Assembly (NCBI GenBank): GCA_020627425.1
Contig: JAHKXX010000185.1
Span: 1 to 6,167, forward strand
Direction: 5' to 3'
From: a bacterium
GTDB lineage: Bacteria; Bacillota; Clostridia; Oscillospirales; Acutalibacteraceae
DNA length: 6,167 bases
The notes below the pieces were generated by a model. The model was not told the origin of the DNA and searched no databases. It was given only the letters and a program-made list of their open reading frames with translations. Positions 1 through 4,167 of this stretch are shown here, in pieces. The position numbers and the translations under genes are program-made. How positions within the stretch are numbered: the first letter of the stretch is position 1; every line of letters starts with the position of its first letter.

Positions 1-111
1 TGACGTATTTCAAGGAGATTTTGGCGAAAATGACGGAAAATTTGCCGAAAGATGGCGTGCAAAGCCGACAGGCGGTCTTTGTGCGGTGTTGCCTTAACTT
101 GTGCCGGGCTG
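1..111. other. Left edge: no supportable gene
   Basis: Frame 2 is open from the window edge to a TAA at 95-97 (31 codons) and could be the 3' end of a gene lying mostly outside the window, but it is too short to identify. The segment also has an imperfect hairpin: CAAAGCCG at 60-67 pairs with CGG at 73-75 and CTTTG at 77-81, leaving one bulged T. No T-run follows, so it is not a clear terminator. A short ATG frame at 30 has a Shine-Dalgarno-like AAGGAG at 12-17 but runs into the promoter repeat and stops near 170, so I do not call it. Confidence 0.3.
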
Positions 112-149
112 CATTTTGTTTTGTAAAAATCCGAAAAAGGGTAGCCGTG
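112..149 (+). repeat. Promoter-associated repeat, copy 1
   Basis: This 38-bp segment matches 584-620 with a one-base length difference and a few substitutions. The last 18 bases (132-149, CGAAAAAGGGTAGCCGTG) are identical in both copies. In each copy exactly 16 bases separate the end of the 18-mer from a TATAAT box. The 18-mer therefore covers the -35 position without containing a TTGACA-like hexamer. It may be an activator site or a non-standard -35 region; that is inference from spacing and conservation only. Confidence 0.7.
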
Positions 150-165
150 GGCGGGGTGGGTGTAG

Positions 166-171
166 TATAAT
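166..171 (+). promoter_or_regulatory. -10 box for the small gene at 206
   Basis: A perfect TATAAT lies 16 bases after the conserved 18-mer and 34 bases before the GTG start at 206. The -35 position (about 143-148, AGCCGT) is poor for a housekeeping sigma factor, so the promoter may need help from a protein bound to the repeat. Its position inside the longer open frame that begins at 101 argues for the later start at 206. Confidence 0.55.
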
Positions 172-205
172 CAAGAAAAAGAGGTTCTGTAAAGGAGAAA
201 TTCTT

Positions 206-556
206 GTGATAGTAACAGTTAAAATTACAAAAGATGAAAACATGCTTTCATATATCAAGATGATACGTTCATATAACAAAAAACTTTCTATTGGAGAAAT
301 CAAAAGACAGATCGAAAATAATGATACAGTCATTGAATTCGATTCATCCGGATATGATTTCAATGATGAATTTACAAAAGGTTTGACGGAAGATGATTAT
401 AATTTCGACTTTTACAAGTTTCTTGAAGAAATTCAGGACAAGGGTGCAAAGCTGATTATTTTTCTTGATAACAAAAAAGCTGATATGCAGTCGTTATATC
501 ATCGTCTTGTCTTTGAAAAGGAAATACGGCACGAAATAGAAATGTATCCTGACTGA
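206..556 (+). CDS. Small acidic hypothetical protein
   Basis: This gene encodes 116 residues of unknown function. I chose the GTG at 206 because AAAGGAG at 191-197 sits 8 bases upstream and a TATAAT at 166-171 precedes it. The same frame is open back to a GTG at 101, but those 35 codons would span the promoter and read as low-complexity Lys/Gly/Cys sequence. The protein has no signal peptide or membrane segment, so it is probably cytoplasmic. It starts with a short beta-strand-like stretch (VTVKI), continues with a helix (MLSYIKMIRSYNKKLSIGE), then VIEFD, an Asp/Phe/Tyr-rich middle (residues about 48-70) and a predicted strand GAKLIIFLD. This alternating pattern and acidity resemble small immunity-type proteins of Firmicutes, but I recognise no specific family. 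It is a single-gene unit with its own promoter and terminator, enclosed by two promoter repeats. Confidence 0.75.
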   Translation: MIVTVKITKDENMLSYIKMIRSYNKKLSIGEIKRQIENNDTVIEFDSSGYDFNDEFTKGLTEDDYNFDFYKFLEEIQDKGAKLIIFLDNKKADMQSLYHRLVFEKEIRHEIEMYPD

Positions 557-567
557 TTATTTCAAAG

Positions 568-592
568 CCCTGCTACGGCGGGACATTTTCTT
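568..592 (+). terminator. Probable intrinsic terminator of the small gene
   Basis: The hairpin starts 11 bases after the stop codon. CCC (568-570) and GC (572-573) pair with GC (578-579) and GGG (580-582), with one bulged T at 571 and a TACG loop at 574-577. C(UACG)G belongs to the stable UNCG tetraloop class. ATTTTCTT follows at 585-592. The stem is short, so strength is uncertain. Confidence 0.5.
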
Positions 593-620
593 CTGCAAAA
601 TGCGAAAAAGGGTAGCCGTG
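584..620 (+). repeat. Promoter-associated repeat, copy 2
   Basis: This is the second copy of the 112-149 repeat. Positions 603-620 are identical to 132-149, and the CATTTT at the left end is shared, with a few differences between. The T-rich left end doubles as the tail of the preceding terminator, so terminator tail and next promoter form one compact module. The copy starts 472 bp after copy 1 and lies in the same orientation, enclosing the small gene. Confidence 0.7.
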
Positions 621-633
621 AGCAGCAATTCTA

Positions 634-642
634 TGATATAAT
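634..642 (+). promoter_or_regulatory. Extended -10 promoter for the phosphatase operon
   Basis: TGATATAAT is an extended -10, with TATAAT at 637-642, 16 bases after the conserved 18-mer as in copy 1. The larger string CTATGATATAATA (631-643) recurs exactly at 1921-1933. A start near 649 would give a leader of about 238 nt before the ATG at 887. I see no better promoter closer to that gene, so this is the most likely one, although a secondary promoter in 745-840 cannot be excluded. Confidence 0.55.
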
Positions 643-724
643 AGCGTTACACACACTGGTTTATTTTGCAACGAAAACCCCTTAGTAGTAAAACCCCCGG
701 TTTTTACTACTATTCTACTACTAA

Positions 725-745
725 CGGCGGAGTGCCTCCGCTGTC
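725..745. repeat. 21-bp dispersed hairpin repeat, copy 1
   Basis: The core is a perfect inverted repeat, GCGGAG (727-732), TGC loop, CTCCGC (736-741). The flanking CG on the left and TGTC on the right are also shared, so all 21 bases match 5949-5969. Sequences outside the 21 bases differ completely, so this is a discrete unit. It may be a small REP-like palindromic element; both copies are in non-coding DNA. Confidence 0.65.
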
Positions 746-844
746 AATTCCACTTGAATTATGCTAAATGCATTAGTATTCGTATGTAAGGCTCGGAGAA
801 AGCTCAATACGCGACATAAAGTTGATTAGGATAATAAAAGTTGA

Positions 845-872
845 GCGCGATTTGCTCTGTGCGAGCACGCGC
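845..872 (+). promoter_or_regulatory. Hairpin abutting the phosphatase ribosome binding site
   Basis: GCGCG (845-849) pairs with CGCGC (868-872) and TGCTC (853-857) pairs with GAGCA (863-867), with an ATT bulge at 850-852 and a TGTGC loop. The ten base pairs end directly before the AAAGGA at 874-879. A stem this close to the Shine-Dalgarno could slow ribosome access or protect the 5' end. Regulation is inference; the inverted repeat is visible. Confidence 0.45.
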
Positions 873-886
873 GAAAGGAATTTTAT

Positions 887-1357
887 ATGATAAAAGTAAT
901 GTTCATCTGCCACGGCAATATTTGCCGCAGCCCTATGGCAGAGTTTATACTTAAAGATATGGTAAAAAAGCTTGGCGCAGAAAAGGATTTCTATATAGCA
1001 TCCTCCGCTACGAGCAGGGAAGAGATATGGGGAGATGTGGGAAACCCGGTCTATCCGCCGGCGCGCGAAGAGCTTGCAAAACACGGTATCTCCTGCGAGG
1101 GCAAACGCGCCGTGCAGCTTACAAAAGCTGACTACGACCGCTACGACTGGCTGATTTGTATGGACAATACAAATATGAGGAATGCAAAAAGGATAATCGG
1201 CTCCGACCCCGATAGCAAGCTCACGCTGCTGCTGGACTTTGCAGGAGGCGGCAGTATCGCAGACCCGTGGTATTTCGGTAATTTCGATCGTACATACTCC
1301 GATATAGTCCGGGGATGCCGGGGACTTTTAAAAGAACTTGGCTATGATTACCACTGA
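887..1357 (+). CDS. Low-molecular-weight protein tyrosine phosphatase
   Basis: The 156-residue cytoplasmic protein has the family's usual length. The P-loop is at the N terminus: C8-H-G-N-I-C-R14-S, matching C(X)5R-S, with C8 as nucleophile and R14 binding phosphate. The general acid is D126 in D-P-W-Y. The segment W48-G-D-V-G-N-P-V-Y-P-P-A-R also fits the family. The enzyme should hydrolyse phosphotyrosine on proteins. In related arginine phosphatases (YwlE type) the fifth P-loop position is Thr (CTGNTCRS); here it is I12, as in tyrosine-specific members, so phosphotyrosine is the better guess. The ATG at 887 has AAAGGA seven bases upstream. It is followed after 20 nt by an acetyltransferase gene, probably in one transcript. 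No capsule or tyrosine kinase gene is in view, so the physiological substrate is unknown. Confidence 0.93.
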   Translation: MIKVMFICHGNICRSPMAEFILKDMVKKLGAEKDFYIASSATSREEIWGDVGNPVYPPAREELAKHGISCEGKRAVQLTKADYDRYDWLICMDNTNMRNAKRIIGSDPDSKLTLLLDFAGGGSIADPWYFGNFDRTYSDIVRGCRGLLKELGYDYH

Positions 1358-1377
1358 TAAAGAGAAGGTGAGTAAAA

Positions 1378-1908
1378 ATGAAGGAATTTGATTCAAAGAG
1401 ACTGAGCTTTCGCAGAATAAAGGCGGAAGACAGCAAAAGGATATTTGAATGTTGGGCAAGCGATGAAGAGGTAACAAAATATGTGACGTGGAATGCTCAT
1501 CAGAATGTAGAAACAACGGCATATATCGTCTCAATGTGGCTGAAGGAATATGATGACCCTGCGTGCTACCGCTACGGTATCGAGCTTAAGGAAACACGCG
1601 AGCTTATTGGTATGATAGACATTGTGGGTTATATTGACGGTAAGCCGGAAATAGGCTATGTTCTCGGGCGGAACTACTGGAACAGAGGCTATATGACCGA
1701 AGCGCTGTGCGCTATGACACAGTACCTTTTCTCCGAAGGCTTTGTTACCGTTCTTATCGAGGCAGATGAAAGAAACATCGGCAGCAATTCCGTTATCCGC
1801 AAAAACGGCTTTGTCTTTACCCATCAGGAAACAAGACCTTGCTCATCCATGAAGCCGGAGCTTGTGACTGTGAATTGGTACAAAAAGGACAGCCCCGATG
1901 TCATTTGA
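1378..1908 (+). CDS. GNAT-family N-acetyltransferase, RimJ/RimL-like
   Basis: The 176-residue protein transfers an acetyl group from acetyl-CoA to an amine. It has the layout of RimJ/RimL-type enzymes: an opening S-K-R-L-S-F-R-R (residues 6-13) like the family's T-x-R-L-x-L-R; a central E91-I-G-Y-V-L strand; the CoA-binding turn W101-N-R-G-Y-M-T-E-A-L (101-110); and the late motif A-D-E-R-N-I-G-S-N-S-V-I-R-K-N-G-F (129-145), where N133 and the following Ser/Asn are typical. The substrate cannot be read from sequence; relatives acetylate ribosomal protein N termini, other proteins, polyamines or antibiotics. The start at 1378 has a purine-rich AGAAGGTGAG site upstream. It sits 20 nt after the phosphatase gene and is probably co-transcribed. 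Its stop codon overlaps the -35 box of the next promoter. Confidence 0.9.
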   Translation: MKEFDSKRLSFRRIKAEDSKRIFECWASDEEVTKYVTWNAHQNVETTAYIVSMWLKEYDDPACYRYGIELKETRELIGMIDIVGYIDGKPEIGYVLGRNYWNRGYMTEALCAMTQYLFSEGFVTVLIEADERNIGSNSVIRKNGFVFTHQETRPCSSMKPELVTVNWYKKDSPDVI

Positions 1909-1932
1909 CGGCGGCAGAAGCTATGATATAAT
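1905..1932 (+). promoter_or_regulatory. Housekeeping promoter for the lipoprotein operon
   Basis: TTGACG at 1905-1910 and TATAAT at 1927-1932 are separated by 16 bases, and TGA directly before the -10 makes it an extended -10. The -35 overlaps the acetyltransferase stop codon (1906-1908). Transcription would start near 1939, giving a leader of about 65 nt. Confidence 0.75.
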
Positions 1933-1944
1933 ATATAAAGATAT

Positions 1945-1969
1945 AGTGCGCGGATTCGGCGCATTTTTT
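1945..1969 (+). terminator. Terminator-like hairpin in the lipoprotein leader
   Basis: TGCGC (1947-1951) pairs with GCGCA (1959-1963) around a 7-base loop, and a run of six Ts follows (1964-1969). A1945-T1965 and a G1946-T1964 wobble may extend the stem at the cost of part of the T-run. It is placed well to end the phosphatase-acetyltransferase transcript. It also lies just downstream of the start point of the 1905-1932 promoter, so the lipoprotein transcript must read through it. The short stem may terminate only partially. Confidence 0.6.
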
Positions 1970-2003
1970 AAAATATTCAGGATATGAAGAAGGGTAGGAT
2001 CTT

Positions 2004-2855
2004 ATGAAGAAGATTTTAATGTTGGTTTTGGCTGTGTGTATGTGCGCTTCATTTACTGCCTGCAATAACAGCACACCGAGCAAGAGCAGTACACCGGAAA
2101 GTACAGCGGAAAGCTCTGTATCGCAGCTGTCTGCGTCACCTGCAAGCATGACGCTTACCGTAGGCTCCACTCAGCAGATAACGCTCTCCGAAAACGGCAG
2201 CGCGGTATCTCTGAAAAACTATAATTTCAGTTCGGTAAACGAAAAGATCGCAAAGGTTGACCCAAACGGTACTGTTACGGGTATTATGCCGGGTATATGT
2301 GATGTAAAGGCGTTTTCGACGAGTGATCCGACAAATTATGTGTCGGTAATAGTTACTGTAGTAGCCGGAAAAACACCGGAGCAGTCCAACGTAGAAAGCT
2401 CTGTACAGTCAGACACAGAGTCCGAAAGCAGTGTAGAAAGCAGCACCGAAAGCAGTCAGGAAAGCAGCACTGAGAGCAGTGAAGAGAGCAGTCAGGAGAG
2501 TAGCTACGCCGGCGGTACGATAGAAGCGGCGTCAATATTCTCTTCGGACTCGGCAAGCTACGACAAGGATACCCTCAATGCGGCTCACGACATTATAAAA
2601 TCCATGGAAGGCTCCGGCGAAGCTATATCGCCCGAGGGTCTTACCGAGGATCAGGCTCAGTTACTGATAAACACAATTTATGCTACCTATGGCTACGAGT
2701 TCGGCGAGGGCGGAGAGATCCGCACAAGCTTTGACGAGTGCGACTGGTACAGTGCCGAAACCGGCGATTCCTATCAGGTAATGCTGAATATCGGCGATCA
2801 TCAGAATATCAAGGACAGTATAGATATTCTCGGCAGCTATATTAACAGCAGATAA
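2004..2855 (+). CDS. Lipoprotein with Big_2 Ig-like and YARHG-like domains
   Basis: The 283-residue protein starts with a lipoprotein signal: K2-K3, a hydrophobic stretch, and lipobox F17-T-A-C20, so the mature protein should be anchored by C20 on the outer face of the membrane. Residues 21-40 are a Ser/Thr/Pro-rich spacer. Residues about 41-119 look like a bacterial Ig-like Big_2 domain, with the V-D-P-N-G-T-V-T-G-I-M-P-G block (85-97) typical of it. A Glu/Ser linker of ESSx repeats spans 141-167. Residues about 210-278 resemble a YARHG domain: I225-Y-A-T-Y-G-Y-E-F followed by F243 and W248-Y249. Both domains occur in envelope proteins; no catalytic residues are evident. The ATG at 2004 is preceded by AGAAGGGTAGGAT. 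It begins a probable two-gene operon with the zinc-ribbon membrane gene 24 nt downstream. The exact ligand is unknown. Confidence 0.85.
   Translation: MKKILMLVLAVCMCASFTACNNSTPSKSSTPESTAESSVSQLSASPASMTLTVGSTQQITLSENGSAVSLKNYNFSSVNEKIAKVDPNGTVTGIMPGICDVKAFSTSDPTNYVSVIVTVVAGKTPEQSNVESSVQSDTESESSVESSTESSQESSTESSEESSQESSYAGGTIEAASIFSSDSASYDKDTLNAAHDIIKSMEGSGEAISPEGLTEDQAQLLINTIYATYGYEFGEGGEIRTSFDECDWYSAETGDSYQVMLNIGDHQNIKDSIDILGSYINSR
2424..2504 (+). repeat. 12-bp in-frame tandem repeat encoding ESSx
   Basis: Six full 12-base units and one partial unit of the form GARAGCAG(Y)NNN run head to tail, encoding ESSV, ESST, ESSQ, ESST, ESSE, ESSQ and ESS. Because the unit is a multiple of three, gain or loss of copies would change linker length without shifting frame. 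The linker separates the Ig-like domain from the YARHG-like domain. Confidence 0.85.
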
Positions 2856-2879
2856 ATTAATAAAAAAGATGGTGATACT

Positions 2880-3818
2880 ATGAAAAAGCTCTGTCCAAAG
2901 TGTGCCTCAAGTTTTTCGGACGAGTCGGTGTTCTGCAACAAATGCGGAGCAAAGCTTATAGAGTACGAAATAAAGGATGAGGATGTAGTTTACAGCAGCT
3001 CTGATGATATACACGGGGACGCTAAAAAAATACCGCAGATCGGTGAGCTTTACCACAAGAACGAGGACACGAAGACGCCGGAGGAAAAAAAGCCCCGGGA
3101 TCTGCATAAAAAGCCTGTTAAAAAGAATGACAAGGACAGTACGCAGGAATTTGATATAAGTCAGGAAATAGAGTCTATGAATAAGCCTGCCGAAAAAAAC
3201 ACGGTAAAAAAGAAGATCTGTTCCGAGTGCGGCGCAGAGATACCGTATGACAGTGCTGTATGTCCTGCGTGCAAAAAAAGGCTTGAGGACGGATATGTCG
3301 ATAACGACAGCGATAAAAAATCAAAAAGCAGTGTAAGCCTTACCATAATTATAACCGCTCTTATAATCGCAGTTATAATAGTAGGAATAGTTCTGGCATT
3401 TATCCTTACATCAGGGAACCGTGCACCGGGTGCGTCGGGTACTCACAGCAGAGTACAGAGTTCATCCTCCGTATCGTCTCAGATCAGCAGTGAGGTCGAA
3501 TACACCGAGCCGGAGGAAACGTATACCGAAGCTACCGAGTCTGAAAGCTATGCTACAGAAAGCAGTGAGGAGCCGATCGTTCAAAGCAGCGAAGAGCCTG
3601 TCGAGAGCAGTGATGAAGCAGCAGAGAGCAGTGCTGCGGACGAAAGCAGCTATGATTATGATGAGGAGAGCGTCGAGGAACCGGCAGAGAGCAGCCTTGA
3701 CGAGCAAAGCTATGAGTCGGAGACTACGGACGAGCCTTCGCAGGAGGAGCCTGTCGACAGCAGTGAGACTACCGAGGAAAGCACCCCCGAAGAAAGTGCA
3801 GAAACAACAACAGAATAG
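2880..3818 (+). CDS. Membrane protein with two zinc ribbons and an acidic outer tail
   Basis: The 312-residue protein has four parts. Residues 5-22 form a zinc ribbon (C5-P-K-C8, C19-N-K-C22). Residues 23-113 are a charged, Lys/Glu/Asp-rich linker. Residues 114-131 form a second ribbon (C114-S-E-C117, C128-P-A-C131), followed by a basic KKSKS stretch. Residues about 153-177 are one membrane helix. The rest, and especially 205-312, is a Ser/Glu/Thr-rich tail with no Lys, Arg or His. The positive-inside rule puts the ribbons in the cytoplasm and the tail outside. No signal peptide or enzyme motif is seen. It lies 24 nt after the lipoprotein gene, with GGTGAT before the ATG, and is followed by a terminator. 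Similar ribbon-plus-helix proteins in Firmicutes often carry an outer YARHG or other envelope domain; here that domain is in the preceding gene. Function is unknown, perhaps sensing or scaffolding. Confidence 0.85.
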   Translation: MKKLCPKCASSFSDESVFCNKCGAKLIEYEIKDEDVVYSSSDDIHGDAKKIPQIGELYHKNEDTKTPEEKKPRDLHKKPVKKNDKDSTQEFDISQEIESMNKPAEKNTVKKKICSECGAEIPYDSAVCPACKKRLEDGYVDNDSDKKSKSSVSLTIIITALIIAVIIVGIVLAFILTSGNRAPGASGTHSRVQSSSSVSSQISSEVEYTEPEETYTEATESESYATESSEEPIVQSSEEPVESSDEAAESSAADESSYDYDEESVEEPAESSLDEQSYESETTDEPSQEEPVDSSETTEESTPEESAETTTE

Positions 3819-3841
3819 CCACAAAAGCAAAAGCTTTTAAT
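3819..3841 (+). repeat. CCACAAA...AAAGCTTTTAA repeat, copy 1 (short form)
   Basis: Directly after the stop codon the sequence carries CCACAAAAGC and CAAAAGCTTTTAA, the two ends of the longer repeats at 3890-3942 and 4014-4070, but lacks their hairpin interior. It contains the 10-bp palindrome AAAAGCTTTT (3829-3838). The match is short, so this copy is less certain than the other two. Confidence 0.45.
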
Positions 3842-3850
3842 ATGACCTGT

Positions 3851-3886
3851 AAAGTCGGGGTGGATAAAATGCCCCGGCTTTATTTC
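3851..3886 (+). terminator. Intrinsic terminator of the lipoprotein/zinc-ribbon operon
   Basis: AAAGTCGGGG (3851-3860) pairs with CCCCGGCTTT (3872-3881) over 10 positions with one T-G wobble, around an 11-base loop. The T-rich TTTATTTCT follows. With A-runs on the left and T-runs on the right it could act in both directions. Confidence 0.85.
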
Positions 3887-3889
3887 TAC

Positions 3890-3942
3890 ATAACCACAAA
3901 GCAAGCCTAAGCCTCTTTGCTTGCCTAAAACAAAGCTTTTAA
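3890..3942 (+). repeat. CCACAAA...AAAGCTTTTAA repeat, copy 2
   Basis: The left 20 bases (3890-3909, ATAACCACAAAGCAAGCCTA) are identical to 4014-4033, CTTTGCTTGCC is shared in the middle, and the right 12 bases (CAAAGCTTTTAA, 3931-3942) are identical to 4058-4069. GCAAGC (3901-3906) can pair with GCTTGC (3919-3924). Confidence 0.75.
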
Positions 3943-3944
3943 AA

Positions 3945-3957
3945 TTGTCAATGACAA
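3945..3957. promoter_or_regulatory. Small perfect palindrome, possible operator
   Basis: TTGTCA (3945-3950) and TGACAA (3952-3957) are perfect inverted repeats around one base. The site is about 35 bp upstream of the -10 box at 3992, a position that could suit a dimeric regulator. The gene downstream encodes a double-HTH protein, so autoregulation is possible, but only one such site is visible. Confidence 0.3.
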
Positions 3958-3988
3958 ATCGGAAATCCGTTTTTTTTCAGAATAAATA

Positions 3989-3997
3989 TGATAAAAT
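3989..3997 (+). promoter_or_regulatory. Extended -10 promoter for the double-HTH gene
   Basis: TGATAAAAT is an extended -10 with the hexamer TAAAAT at 3992-3997, inside a string like the TATGATATAAT boxes at 632-642 and 1922-1932. The -35 region falls in a T-run with no good hexamer. The implied leader is about 160 nt and includes repeat copy 3 and a 5-bp stem, CGGTC (4096-4100) with GACCG (4114-4118). The promoter sits between repeat copies 2 and 3. Confidence 0.5.
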
Positions 3998-4013
3998 AAT
4001 AGTAAGGGATCAG

Positions 4014-4070
4014 ATAACCACAAAGCAAGCCTATGGCTTGCCTTTGCTTGCCCTAAGCAAAGCTTTTAAT
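4014..4070 (+). repeat. CCACAAA...AAAGCTTTTAA repeat, copy 3
   Basis: This copy is longer than copy 2 because of extra bases in the middle. These make a perfect hairpin, GCAAGCC (4025-4031), TAT loop, GGCTTGC (4035-4041). If the promoter at 3989-3997 is right, this copy is transcribed in the 5' leader of the double-HTH gene. Confidence 0.75.
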
Positions 4071-4167
4071 TAACAGCCCCAAAAAAACGTTTGTCCGGTC
4101 GGTTTTAAGGGATGACCGTCCGTGCGGTACGAGGCGAAAAAATAGCACATAAAAAGGGGATGAGATT

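Larger units (their letters stand above)
643..886 (+). promoter_or_regulatory. Structured leader upstream of the phosphatase gene
   Basis: These 244 bases have no supportable gene and hold three inverted repeats. First, TAGTAGTAAAACC (683-695) pairs with GG plus TTTTTACTACTA (699-712), with one extra T; a second TACTACTA at 716-723 could compete for the same left arm. Second, GCGGAG-TGC-CTCCGC at 727-741 belongs to a dispersed repeat. Third, a bulged stem at 845-872 ends one or two bases before the Shine-Dalgarno AAAGGA (874-879). In addition GCTCAA (802-807) is complementary to TTGAGC (841-846), which overlaps the base of the third hairpin, so alternative folds are possible. It resembles no riboswitch class I know. 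Confidence 0.4.

Noticed and set aside
101..205. GTG at 101 as the start of the small gene
   Set aside because: The extra 35 codons run through the promoter repeat and the TATAAT box, have no good Shine-Dalgarno, and read as low-complexity sequence. The GTG at 206 has AAAGGAG 8 bases upstream.
147..641. Seven-codon GTG frames at 147-170 and 618-641, both ending in TAA, as leader peptides
   Set aside because: The shared length follows from the fixed spacing between the 18-mer and the TATAAT, which supplies the TAA. The encoded peptides are unrelated and both lie upstream of the likely transcription start.
773..1084. Minus-strand frame over the phosphatase start region
   Set aside because: It overlaps the catalytic P-loop codons of the phosphatase, and the product is Cys/Phe/Arg-rich with no recognisable domain.
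3421..3840. Open frames of over 120 codons on both strands across the zinc-ribbon gene's tail
   Set aside because: They are by-products of the biased GAG/AGC/AGT codons of the Ser/Glu tail; the products are Arg/Ser- or Leu-rich with no domain, and the zinc-ribbon frame is clearly the real one.
3819..4070. CRISPR array
   Set aside because: Only two clear copies and one partial copy, of unequal length and spacing, containing a promoter between them, and no cas gene in view.
3905..4167. Toxin-antitoxin or phage regulator locus around the XRE-type gene
   Set aside because: No small partner gene, integrase or phage gene is present, and the protein is far larger than an antitoxin or phage repressor.
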